A DNA stretch of 64,000 nucleotides, from contig NZ_AP023081.1 of NCBI RefSeq assembly GCF_026072635.1, positions 5,700,501 to 5,764,500 of the forward strand, read 5' to 3'. The position numbers and the translations under genes are program-made. Positions 33,678-42,281 of this stretch are shown here, piece after piece (position 1 is the first letter of the stretch; the number at the start of each line of letters is the position of its first letter). Source of the DNA: Pseudomonas solani (lineage in GTDB: Bacteria > Pseudomonadota > Gammaproteobacteria > Pseudomonadales > Pseudomonadaceae). The notes under the pieces were generated by a model, which saw only the letters and a list, made by a program, of their open reading frames with translations, searched no databases and was not told the DNA's origin.

Positions 33678-35111
33678 ATGGAACTGCACATCGTCATCAA
33701 TGGCCGCAAGGACCTCGCCCAGCAGCTCTACCGCCAGTTGCGCGACGCCATCGAGGACGGCCGCCTCGCGAGCGGCGCCCGGCTGCCACCGAGCCGCCTG
33801 CTGGCCGAGCAACTGGGCATCTCGCGCAAGACGGTGGCCGACACCTACGCCCAGCTCACCTACGAGGACTACCTGGTGGGCCGCATCGGCAGCGGCACCT
33901 TCGTCAACGCCCGGGCGGCAACGCGGGTGCGCAGCCGCTTCGCCTCGGAACTGGCCGAAGCGGACTTCATCCGTCACTGGCAGGACGTCCCCATCCCCTT
34001 CCGCCACCCGACCCTGGAAGGCACCCTGCGCTACGACTTCATCGGCGGCGCCACCGCACGCAGCCAGTTCCCCCATGACGACTGGCGCCGCTGCACCCAG
34101 CACGCCCTGCGGCAGATGGCCTCCGCCCGTGGCTTCTACGGCCAGCCGGAAGGGGTGGAAGCCCTGCGCCAGGCCATCGCCCGGCACATCAGCTTCGCCC
34201 GTGGGGTGCGTTGCACGGGGGATGATGTGATCGTCTGCAGCGGTGCCCAGCAGGCCCTGGACCTGCTCGCCCGGGTCATGCTGCAACCCGGCAGCGTCGT
34301 CGCCATGGAAGACCCCGGCTACACCCCGGCGCGCCTGCTGTTCGGCATCCAGGGCGCCCAGGTGGCGAGCATCCCGGTGGACGCCGAAGGCATGCGTGTG
34401 GACGCCATCCCCGATGGCACGCGGCTGATCTACGTCACCCCCTCGCACCAGTTCCCCCTGGGCATGCCCATGAGCCCGGCACGACGCGAGGCGCTGCTGC
34501 AGCGGGCGCGCGAACTCGGCGCCATCGTCATCGAAGACGACTACGACAGCGAGTTCCGCTACGAAGGGCGCCCCACCGATTCCCTGCAAAGCATGGACGA
34601 GCACGGCGTGGTGGCCTATGTCGGCACCTTCTCCAAGACCCTGCTGCCGGAGCTGCGCCTGGGTTACGCCATCCTCCCCGGCGTACTGCTGGAGCCGCTG
34701 ATCAAGGTCAAGCAGATCACAGACTGGCACAGCTCCACCCTGCCCCAATGGGCCCTGGCCAAGTTCATCGATGAAGGCTCGCTGCACAAGCACATCCGTC
34801 GCTGCCACGCCGTCTACAGCAGCCGTCGCGAACGCATCCTGGCGCGGGTGGCGGGGGATCTCGCGCCCTGGTTCGACGCCGTGCCGGCAGTGGCCGGGGC
34901 GCACATGGCGCTGCTGTGCAAGGTGCCGATCGACCTGCCGCTGCTGATGGAGCAGGCGCGCAAGGTCGAGGTGGGGCTCTACCCGCTGGCGCCCTTCTAT
35001 CACCAGCAAGCCCCCCAGTCCGGCCTGCTGCTGGGTTTCGGCGCCATCGAAACCCTGGATATCGACCCGGCCCTGGACCGCGTGCGCGACATCCTCCTGC
35101 GCATCGCCTGA
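33678..35111 (+). CDS. MocR/PdxR-type PLP-dependent transcriptional regulator
   Basis: The 477-residue protein joins a GntR winged helix (residues 10-80, SGARLPPSRLLAEQLGISRK) to an aminotransferase-like domain. PLP features are EDDYDSEFRY (287-295) and the Schiff-base Lys320 in YVGTFSKTLLPELR. Such regulators control vitamin B6, GABA, taurine or rhizopine genes using PLP as sensor. The target here is unknown. The 210-bp divergent region could be its operator site; no aminotransferase operon is adjacent. Confidence 0.9.
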   Translation: MELHIVINGRKDLAQQLYRQLRDAIEDGRLASGARLPPSRLLAEQLGISRKTVADTYAQLTYEDYLVGRIGSGTFVNARAATRVRSRFASELAEADFIRHWQDVPIPFRHPTLEGTLRYDFIGGATARSQFPHDDWRRCTQHALRQMASARGFYGQPEGVEALRQAIARHISFARGVRCTGDDVIVCSGAQQALDLLARVMLQPGSVVAMEDPGYTPARLLFGIQGAQVASIPVDAEGMRVDAIPDGTRLIYVTPSHQFPLGMPMSPARREALLQRARELGAIVIEDDYDSEFRYEGRPTDSLQSMDEHGVVAYVGTFSKTLLPELRLGYAILPGVLLEPLIKVKQITDWHSSTLPQWALAKFIDEGSLHKHIRRCHAVYSSRRERILARVAGDLAPWFDAVPAVAGAHMALLCKVPIDLPLLMEQARKVEVGLYPLAPFYHQQAPQSGLLLGFGAIETLDIDPALDRVRDILLRIA

Positions 35112-35264
35112 AGCCCGCATGCTGTCAATGCGACAGCATTCGAGTCATCCCGACAACAGGTCGATATGACCGCACCCGCCTGCAGCCCAGTGACTGCGGG
35201 CGGCTGGCGCTGGCACGAAAACTGACAGGTAAAGGCAATTCCACTCGCTCACCGGAGGTGAGAC

Positions 35265-36413
35265 ATGCTTTTCGTCAGTGCCGGCCGCCACCAGCGGCTG
35301 CAACAGCAGAACCAGGCCCTCCTCGCCCGCCTCGACGCCGCAGAACACGAAGCCACGCAACTGCGTGATGCCCTCCAGGCCAGCCGCGACGACACCCGGC
35401 TGCAAACGGACCTCGCGTTCTACAAGGGCCTGGCCGGCAACCTGCTGAAATTCGGCCGCTCCATCGGCCATGTCGGCGACTCCTTCAGTTACCTCAACGC
35501 CCGCCTGGACGACAACCACCAGCGCGCCCAGGACGTCGCCAGCGCCGCCATCCACAACAAGCTCAAGTTCGGCGTGCTGCAGGAGCAATCCCAGCGCATG
35601 GAAAACGGCCTGGCCACCCTCAACCAGCGCATCTCGGAACTGGTGCAGCGCGCTGGCGAGATCGACCGCATCGTCGGCCTCATCGGCAGCATCGCCAGCC
35701 AGACCAACCTGCTGGCCCTCAACGCTGCCATCGAAGCGGCCCGCGCCGGCGAATCCGGTCGCGGCTTCGCCGTGGTCGCCGGGGAGATCCGTGACCTGGC
35801 CGAGAAAACCGCCAGCGCCACCCAGGACATCGTCCGCGAAACGGCGGACATCCAGGCGGTGATCCACACCGCCCAGGACGAGATCCGCCTCCACGTCGAC
35901 AGCGCCAACCACTTCCACACCATGACCACCGAAGCCAGCAGCGCCATGCTCGACGTCCACGGCCAGGCCCAGCGCATGCACCACGAGATCGGCCAATCCT
36001 TCTTCCGCGCCGGCATCGAACTGGCCAACCTCGCCGAGCTCTCGCTCAAGGCCTCGGTCTACGACGCCATCCTCAGCGGCGAACCGGACGCCAGCACTCT
36101 GCCGACCGAGGAACAATGCCCCTTCGGCCGCTGGTACTACGGCAACGGCAACGCCGCGCTGCGCGGCAACCTCCAGTTCCGCCTGATCGAACGCCCCCAC
36201 GAACAGGTTCACCACGCCGGCGCCGCCGCCATCGACGCCTTCGCCCAGGGCCGGCTCGACACCACCCTCGAGCAGCTGGCGCTGATGGAGGACTCCAACG
36301 TCGAGGTGATGGACATCGTCAAGAAGGTCCTGGCGGAGCATGAGAAGGGCTTGCAGGTGCCGGCCCGAAGCTCGGCGGCGGCCCCCTTGCTGAGAGTTGT
36401 CGGCGCCGATTGA
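35265..36413 (+). CDS. Soluble chemoreceptor with C-terminal CZB zinc domain
   Basis: The 382-residue protein begins with a short coiled coil, then has the MCP signalling core with its conserved tip (IGLIGSIASQTNLLALNAAIEAARAGE, near residue 140-165) that contacts CheA and CheW. The C-terminal part is a chemoreceptor zinc-binding (CZB) domain, with His in VYDAILSG context and CPFGRWYYG near 285 and HEQVHHAG near 310. No membrane helix or ligand domain is present, so it is cytoplasmic. CZB proteins sense zinc or hypochlorite. GGAGGTGA precedes the ATG. Confidence 0.9.
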   Translation: MLFVSAGRHQRLQQQNQALLARLDAAEHEATQLRDALQASRDDTRLQTDLAFYKGLAGNLLKFGRSIGHVGDSFSYLNARLDDNHQRAQDVASAAIHNKLKFGVLQEQSQRMENGLATLNQRISELVQRAGEIDRIVGLIGSIASQTNLLALNAAIEAARAGESGRGFAVVAGEIRDLAEKTASATQDIVRETADIQAVIHTAQDEIRLHVDSANHFHTMTTEASSAMLDVHGQAQRMHHEIGQSFFRAGIELANLAELSLKASVYDAILSGEPDASTLPTEEQCPFGRWYYGNGNAALRGNLQFRLIERPHEQVHHAGAAAIDAFAQGRLDTTLEQLALMEDSNVEVMDIVKKVLAEHEKGLQVPARSSAAAPLLRVVGAD

Positions 36414-36446
36414 CAGCCGCACAAGCCCCCCAGCACTATCGACGCC

Positions 36447-36518
36447 ATGAACGCATCCGCACGCCGTACCACTACTACCACTACCACCGCCATGTGCGGG
36501 GCGAGTGGGTGTGCGTAG
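36447..36518 (+). CDS. Leader peptide with seven consecutive Thr codons
   Basis: The 23-codon ORF starts MNASARR, continues with seven Thr codons in a row (ACC or ACT) and ends AMCGASGCA before TAG. Its stop lies 20 nt before a strong terminator hairpin. This is the layout of amino-acid attenuators such as thrL. A perfect TTGACA (36410-36415) lies upstream with an imperfect -10 (CACTAT, 36434-36439), which would place the start of the RNA at or next to the ATG. No Shine-Dalgarno is visible, so leaderless translation or readthrough from the chemoreceptor gene must be assumed. Confidence 0.55.
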   Translation: MNASARRTTTTTTTAMCGASGCA

Positions 36519-36575
36519 CGGATAACGCAAGGAACCCCAAAGGCCCCGCCAGCGATGGACGGGGCCTTTTCTTTT
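36496..36575 (+). promoter_or_regulatory. Putative transcription attenuator (antiterminator/terminator pair)
   Basis: The terminator stem AAAGGCCCCG/CGGGGCCTTT (36539-36548 and 36560-36569) is followed by TTCTTTT. A segment inside the leader ORF, GCGGGGC (36496-36502), is perfectly complementary to GCCCCGC (36543-36549) in the left arm of that terminator. A ribosome stalled on the Thr codons would leave this segment free to form the antiterminator. One reaching the stop codon would cover it and let the terminator form. The mechanism is inference from the geometry. Confidence 0.55.
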
Positions 36576-36609
36576 GCCCCGGCGGCGCTGGCATTCAAGG
36601 AGAAATGCC

Positions 36610-37149
36610 ATGCACGACCCGCGCAAATCCGCCCTGCTGATCATCGACATGCAGGTGGCGCTCTATGAAGGACCGGACAAGCCCTGGCAGGCCGAGCTGC
36701 TGCTGACCCGGGTCAACCAGTTGATCGCCCGTGCCCGCGCTGCCGGTGCGCCGATCTTCGCCGCACGCTTCGCCGGGCCGGAAGGCTCGCCGGTGGCGCC
36801 AGGCAGCAAGGGCTGGGCACTGCACCCGCGCCTGGAGGTGGACCCTGCCCGCGACCGCATCTTCGACAAGAACCGCCCCAGCTGCTTCTCCGGCACCCGC
36901 CTGGACGACTGGCTGCGCGATGCCTCCATCGGCGAGCTGGTGGTCGTGGGCATGAAGACCCAGTACTGCATCGACAGCACCTGCCGCGCCGCCGCCGACC
37001 TGGGCTACCGCGTGGTGCTGGCGGAAGACGCCCACAGCTGCATGGACACCCCCGCGCTGGACGCCGCCGCGATCATCCGCCATCACAACCTGACATTGTC
37101 GGGGCCGTTCGCCCGATTGGTGAAGACCGATGATGTGAGTTTTCTCTGA
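36610..37149 (+). CDS. Isochorismatase-family cysteine hydrolase
   Basis: The 179-residue protein has the family triad Asp13 (LLIIDMQ), Lys87 (FDKNRPS) and Cys120 (TQYCIDSTC). The family hydrolyses amides or related bonds (nicotinamide, N-carbamoyl amines, ureido acids) and includes isochorismatase. The substrate is not clear from sequence. AAGGAG lies 7 nt before the ATG. The gene sits directly behind the putative Thr attenuator, so its expression may depend on charged threonyl-tRNA. Confidence 0.88.
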   Translation: MHDPRKSALLIIDMQVALYEGPDKPWQAELLLTRVNQLIARARAAGAPIFAARFAGPEGSPVAPGSKGWALHPRLEVDPARDRIFDKNRPSCFSGTRLDDWLRDASIGELVVVGMKTQYCIDSTCRAAADLGYRVVLAEDAHSCMDTPALDAAAIIRHHNLTLSGPFARLVKTDDVSFL

Positions 37150-37153
37150 GGCT

Positions 37154-37171
37154 CCCGGGCTACGGCCCGGG
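37154..37171 (+). terminator. Short hairpin after the hydrolase gene
   Basis: CCCGGGC/GCCCGGG with a TACG loop lies 5 bp after the stop codon. The tetraloop makes it stable, but there is no T-tract. It could also be a REP fragment. Confidence 0.4.
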
Positions 37172-37380
37172 CGACCATTCTGGGCTCGCAGCGCTTCCCC
37201 GTATCGGTGGTGTAACAGGTCAGGCGGTTTACGAGCTTTTCCCTATAAGCCCATCGCAAACGGTGCTAGCAGCCGGCACTTCGCGCCTGCGGAGTGCTTG
37301 CCAAGCGGGATGAGGGCTCTGAAAATCCAAAGGGCAACCAGCCGGGAGTGAGGGAGTCGGCGTCTTTCAAGGAGGAAAGC

Positions 37381-38649
37381 ATGCCTAGCTATTTTTCCAT
37401 GTTCGTCGCCCTCGTCCTGGGCGGCCTGCTTCCGCTCGGTATCTTCATCGGTCGCAGCAACATTCGCGCGCGGCGCTACGAGATCATCAGCGATCTGGAG
37501 AACCTGTTCGGCTTCGCCCGCCGTGAGGCCGGCGACCCGCTGATCATCCCCTCCTTCGAGCTGGTCAAATACAAGTACAGCCCCGTCGACCTCCATGAAC
37601 CCAACCCACTGCTGAAGAAGCGCGCACGGCCCTACGACTACGTACTACCGGTATTCCTCTACGTGTTCACCTCCACGCTGGGAATTCTCGCGGTCATGGC
37701 GGAGCCGGCGGCGTTCAACCAGGCCGCGCTGTTCCTCGAAGGCCCCATGGCGGACCAGAGTCGTCACTTGCTCTCGGTGATCTGCTTTGCCTTTCTTGGC
37801 GGCTACATCTGGAGCGCGCAGTACCTGATTCGCCGGGTGGCGAATTTCGACCTGTCACCCATTTCGTTCTTCCGCTCCACACTGCACCTTGTTCTCGGCG
37901 TACTGGTGGCCACGGTGCTCTACCGTGGCCAGATCTTCCATGCGCTCAACGCGGACAGGTTCGCCATCGCCCTGGCATTTCTGGTGGGCATGTACCCGGC
38001 ACTGTTCATCGATGTCGTGATCGCCAAGTTCTCCTGGATCCGGCTCAAGCGCGTCAGCGAGCACAGCCGCGCCCTGCAGGAGGAGTTGCCCCTCGACGTG
38101 ATACTCGGCATCGACGCCTTCATGAAGTTTCGCCTGGAGGAGTTCGAGATAGAGGATGTGCAGAACCTCGCCACCATCAACCCGATCCAGATATTCGTCG
38201 AGACGCCCTACGGGCTCTACGAGGTGATCGACTGGGTAGCTCAAGCACAGCTGATCCTGGCCGTCGGCCCAGAGAAGACGCTGCAGCTGCGGCAGATCAA
38301 CATCCGCACCATCTTCGATCTGGAAAAGATGCTCGACAGCCCTGTGCTCAAAGCCCGCCTGCTGAGAATCCTGGACCCGGACAGCACATCGACGGCAATG
38401 CCGCCGGCCGGCACGCCGCCACTGTCCCTGCCCTCACGGCAACGTCGAAAAGGGCACGGTGAAGTGGCCCTGGACCTGAGCGATCAGGTCGAAGCCCTGG
38501 TCTCGGTGATCCGCGATGACCTGCATGTCAAACGGCTACGGCAGATATGGGATGTGATCGCCAGCAAAGTGGATGAACGTCCCAAAGAACCTCTGCGCCA
38601 AAGCGGACCCGAGAAAATAGCCAGCCTGGTCGGCCGGCGCCACAGGTAG
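37381..38649 (+). CDS. Membrane protein of unknown function, 422 aa
   Basis: The start at 37381 has TCAAGGAGG just upstream and begins with a membrane helix (residues 2-24). Further helices lie near 84-105, 130-150, 168-187 and 198-215. The C-terminal 200 residues are cytoplasmic, with a helical segment (LPLDVILGIDAFMKFRLEEFEIEDVQNLATINPIQIF would span 235-272) reminiscent of helix-hairpin adaptors. It is convergent with the helicase-nuclease gene; only 3 bp separate the stops. I do not recognise a family. Confidence 0.75.
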   Translation: MPSYFSMFVALVLGGLLPLGIFIGRSNIRARRYEIISDLENLFGFARREAGDPLIIPSFELVKYKYSPVDLHEPNPLLKKRARPYDYVLPVFLYVFTSTLGILAVMAEPAAFNQAALFLEGPMADQSRHLLSVICFAFLGGYIWSAQYLIRRVANFDLSPISFFRSTLHLVLGVLVATVLYRGQIFHALNADRFAIALAFLVGMYPALFIDVVIAKFSWIRLKRVSEHSRALQEELPLDVILGIDAFMKFRLEEFEIEDVQNLATINPIQIFVETPYGLYEVIDWVAQAQLILAVGPEKTLQLRQINIRTIFDLEKMLDSPVLKARLLRILDPDSTSTAMPPAGTPPLSLPSRQRRKGHGEVALDLSDQVEALVSVIRDDLHVKRLRQIWDVIASKVDERPKEPLRQSGPEKIASLVGRRHR

Positions 38650-38652
38650 AAC

Positions 38653-41600
38653 TCAATGAACGGTAGTGCCCCTTGAGTGAGGACGAATCAACTCACGGAG
38701 GTCCGTCAGACTCCGCTGGATCATGACGAACGCTTCTTCGCCGTCGTAGCGCATGCTCGACTCGTGATAACGGTAATCACTGGCGACACGTACGGAAGAA
38801 AGCCAATTGAAAGAGCCGACCGTGAGCCATTGTTCATCGACCAGCAAGAGCTTGCTGTGAACGCACTGTCCCTGACTATCACAGTACTTCGCCCCTGCTG
38901 CCTCGAGGTCGTCAATGCACTCGCCGAAGTCTTTCCGAGAGCCCGCTAGACGGCTGTTGGAGATCACGACAACGTTTACACCCCTCTGGCATGCGTGTCG
39001 TATCTGCTCCTCTATCGCATCGGCCTTCAGGGCGCTTCGAGACAGGTAAGGGGACACGATGATCAGCCTGCGACGGGCACCTTCAAAAGCTGATCGCAGT
39101 GTCTTCCGGTGTCCTTCGAGGTCCCTGATCAGTACGGTCGGAGCAAGCCCCATGGATGGCGTCAGAAGCTCGACATCGACATCCTTCAGCTCGTGCTTCT
39201 CGTTTTCCAGAAGGAACCGTCCCATGACAGATGCAGGGTTGCTGTGCCCCGGCTGAAACAGATGCATGTTGCCAAACACCAGGAATGCATCCTGAGCACG
39301 TGACACAGCGACGTTGAGCAACGAGCCGTAATCCTTATCAAACATCGTACTCCCCGGTGCCGTGCCAACGCCGTATGTAGGGGAGAAGATCACCAGGCGC
39401 CGTTCTGCGCCCTGCAGACTGTGCACGGTGCCAACCGTGATGCCATGTCCACTCCCCAGGTGCTCATCCAGTGCCCGCCTGACTGCATGGCTCTGAGCAG
39501 CAAAGGGTGTGATCACCGCCACCAGTTCACCGAACTGCTTGCCCTCACTTGCGAATGCCGCTTCGATTTCGCTTCTGCGGCGTCTCAGCCAGCGAGCGAT
39601 GGCCTGAGCCTCGACCAGATTACGGCGGCTTTTCCCGACCCGCTCGTCCCGTGCAGCCAGGTGGACATAGCCCAAAGTCGGAGAGAACAAGCGGCTCCCG
39701 TCGTCATCACGGCAAGGTTGCAGCAAGTTCTGATAAACAAGGGCATTACTGATTGCAATGATCTCCGGCCAGCATCGGCGATGCTCGCAGAGAAACATTC
39801 CAGAACCACGCTGCGGGTGTTTTGCAAAGGGCGTTGCCTGCTGAGCAATCTGCATCACATTGCCGCTTGAGGCCGCCATGCCGGTTTTCCGAAAACCTTC
39901 CCAGCCTGCTTGGAGAAGGCCATAACGGTGCGCGTTAGACCTATCGATGCTGGCTGGCAGGCCATGAACGGGAGAGATCTGATTCACATCGCCCACCACC
40001 AATGCACGCTTGGCCAATGCGAAGGCCGGCATACCGATTTCAGGCGGCACTTGCCCAGCCTCGTCAACAATCAGTAGATCCATACGTCCGAACATCGGTT
40101 GCACGACGCCACTCCATCCCGTGTAGCGCGAAGGCAAGCTGTGCAGGGTCGCAACCGAACAGGGGTACAGTTTGGCCAGGCGTCGGTATTGCAGCTCGAG
40201 CCTGTCCGCCGATTTACTGTCCTCCACCTTGCGGTATTTTTTCAGCAACGCATCCACTTCCATCAGGTAGCGCGCTTCCCAATAGTGGGTGGCCAGCTTG
40301 AAGGCCTCGAAACGTGGACCTACATCCAGGGCCGATTGCACACCCTCAAGGCTGAGGCGCTTGGATTTGCCACAGAAATCGCTCAAGAAACTCAGCAGCT
40401 CACGGAGGGTTTCCATCGTTTTACGATGCAGATCATGTTCTGCCTGAGCCTGAACCTGCCGATGAGCTATCGCTTTGATTCGCTCGGTCAACCAGCCACC
40501 GCATGTTTGGCGCAAATCCATCTCAAGCAAGTGCTGGGCAATCCAGTCATGGCTTTGCATGACCGTCGCCCGAAATAGTTCATCACGACGGCGCCGAGAT
40601 GTGGTGATACCAAGACGGGATAACAGCCCTATCCACCAGCTCTCATCATGGCAGTGCTGCTGCCATGCAAGGTTGATGGCGTGCCAGTGCTTCTTCTGCT
40701 CGATAAGTCGCTCAAGATTGGTCTGAGAGCTTTCGAGCAGTGCTCTTGTAGACTGCTCCAGCGCCAGGATGCGCTCCGTTGTAGGAGGCAGGCCCTTGCA
40801 GAGCCGAGTCAGCGTGATGAGCTTGCGCATCACCACGGTGATCATGTCGCATCGCTGCTTCAAACGGGCATGCAACGCCGCCGCCACGCTCTCGAGGGTA
40901 GGTGCCGCCAGTTCGCCCAGGGCCTGCTGAGCCTTGCTCAGAAAGCTGCGGCGAGCGCTCTCTAATCCCTCTACCGTTTCGAACGACTTGGCTTCGTAGC
41001 TCGAATCTTTCGCCATGCCCTTGAGCATGTGAACAGGAAAACTGAAGGTGTTGTTTTCCCGGCTCTTTGCTGGCAGGTACAGGCCGTAGCTTTTCACGTC
41101 ATCGAGCCAACGCCCGGCCAGTTCGCCCGCCGGCTCCTTAACCTTGGCAAATGCCTCAAGGATGTTCACCACCGCCTGATTGTTCGTGGAGCTAGCGACT
41201 ATTAATGGCGGTTCGCTTTTCTCTAGCGCTCTGCGCACCCACAGCGATGCAATCACACTCAGTAGCAAGGTGGTCTTCCCGGTCCCGGGAGGTCCATCTA
41301 CCGCCGTGACGGCGTCGGGCAGAGCAAAAAAATGCGCCAGCGATTCCCGTTGCGAGTCGGACAGTCCGTAGCGAGACTCCATCTGCCCAAGGTGTTCAGT
41401 GCCGAGGTCCAGCTGGGCCTCCAGCTCGAGCAAAGGGCGTTGTACGGCGGCCTCCATAAGGGAAGCAAGGAGCGGGGTCTTCGCCTGAGCTCCGCTGTCC
41501 TTGCGCAATTCACCGACCAAAGCCTGGATGTGCTGAGTAGCCCCTCTGTTTCCATCAGCGAGGGCAATGCCAGCATTCTCCTGCAATTCGTATTGTTCGA

Positions 41601-42141
41601 TCTCCAGCGTCCCCCAGTCGTACCCGGAGACTTGCTGCAACAGGTCGTGGGTGACCTTCAACAAGGCATGCCAATTGTCTGGTTGCTGTGGCAACTGGGA
41701 GCGTGCCTTATCCAGATCATCGAGGGCGCCAATGGATACAGGCAGAAAGGTAGGCTCGAGTAAATTCCTGGGAATCGACGGTAGGCAGTCTTTTTCATCC
41801 AGAGCAAGACTGCCATCGGGGCTCAAGAGTGCATTGAAGAATATCGGTGCGATCTGTTCAGGAAGCTTTTTATCGAGCTCCGCGTGCTCGGCACGACGCC
41901 CATAGACCAGAGGGAAAAGCGTCACCCGCACCGGCCATTTCTCTTCCTCGACTCGAGTGTCTCTGCTTTCCTTGCTTTTACGTGCCGCGTGCATTTTCCG
42001 GGCTGCCAGCTCTGACAGCCGTCCCTGCAAAATGTCATCCAGGCTCAGTTCTCGACAAAGCCCGGAGAGGTCCGGCATTAAATTCTGAGCATCAGCAAGT
42101 GATGCCGCTATGTAATCCAAGACGCTGACAGTCCTTTGCAC
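38653..42141 (-). CDS. SF1 helicase-PLD nuclease, Mokosh type II (MkoC)-like defence protein
   Basis: The 1162-residue protein joins a UPF1/DNA2-type superfamily 1 helicase to a phospholipase-D nuclease. Walker A is GPPGTGKT (283-290), Walker B VDEAGQ (692-697), later motifs are GTVHSLQGAE (904-913) and NVAVSRAQ (943-950). A long helical insert lies between (about 390-650). The PLD HKD motif is HSKLLLVD with GSFN (1095-1112). One such motif fits a PLD that dimerises. A single protein with these two parts is the Mokosh type II anti-phage system. It starts at a GTG (42141) with GGAGAG upstream. The anti-phage role is by family, not shown here. Confidence 0.8.
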   Translation of the reverse strand: MQRTVSVLDYIAASLADAQNLMPDLSGLCRELSLDDILQGRLSELAARKMHAARKSKESRDTRVEEEKWPVRVTLFPLVYGRRAEHAELDKKLPEQIAPIFFNALLSPDGSLALDEKDCLPSIPRNLLEPTFLPVSIGALDDLDKARSQLPQQPDNWHALLKVTHDLLQQVSGYDWGTLEIEQYELQENAGIALADGNRGATQHIQALVGELRKDSGAQAKTPLLASLMEAAVQRPLLELEAQLDLGTEHLGQMESRYGLSDSQRESLAHFFALPDAVTAVDGPPGTGKTTLLLSVIASLWVRRALEKSEPPLIVASSTNNQAVVNILEAFAKVKEPAGELAGRWLDDVKSYGLYLPAKSRENNTFSFPVHMLKGMAKDSSYEAKSFETVEGLESARRSFLSKAQQALGELAAPTLESVAAALHARLKQRCDMITVVMRKLITLTRLCKGLPPTTERILALEQSTRALLESSQTNLERLIEQKKHWHAINLAWQQHCHDESWWIGLLSRLGITTSRRRRDELFRATVMQSHDWIAQHLLEMDLRQTCGGWLTERIKAIAHRQVQAQAEHDLHRKTMETLRELLSFLSDFCGKSKRLSLEGVQSALDVGPRFEAFKLATHYWEARYLMEVDALLKKYRKVEDSKSADRLELQYRRLAKLYPCSVATLHSLPSRYTGWSGVVQPMFGRMDLLIVDEAGQVPPEIGMPAFALAKRALVVGDVNQISPVHGLPASIDRSNAHRYGLLQAGWEGFRKTGMAASSGNVMQIAQQATPFAKHPQRGSGMFLCEHRRCWPEIIAISNALVYQNLLQPCRDDDGSRLFSPTLGYVHLAARDERVGKSRRNLVEAQAIARWLRRRRSEIEAAFASEGKQFGELVAVITPFAAQSHAVRRALDEHLGSGHGITVGTVHSLQGAERRLVIFSPTYGVGTAPGSTMFDKDYGSLLNVAVSRAQDAFLVFGNMHLFQPGHSNPASVMGRFLLENEKHELKDVDVELLTPSMGLAPTVLIRDLEGHRKTLRSAFEGARRRLIIVSPYLSRSALKADAIEEQIRHACQRGVNVVVISNSRLAGSRKDFGECIDDLEAAGAKYCDSQGQCVHSKLLLVDEQWLTVGSFNWLSSVRVASDYRYHESSMRYDGEEAFVMIQRSLTDLRELIRPHSRGTTVH

Positions 42142-42281
42142 CTGCGCTCTCCAACGATGGTCCCGAGCAGGCGATTATTCCATGGCTGCCTTCGCAAGCA
42201 AAAAACCGATCGCCTCCCGCTGCAGAACCACCGCTCCACCCGGTGGGAGCAAGGGCTTTAAAGTACCGCGCCCGACCGCCT

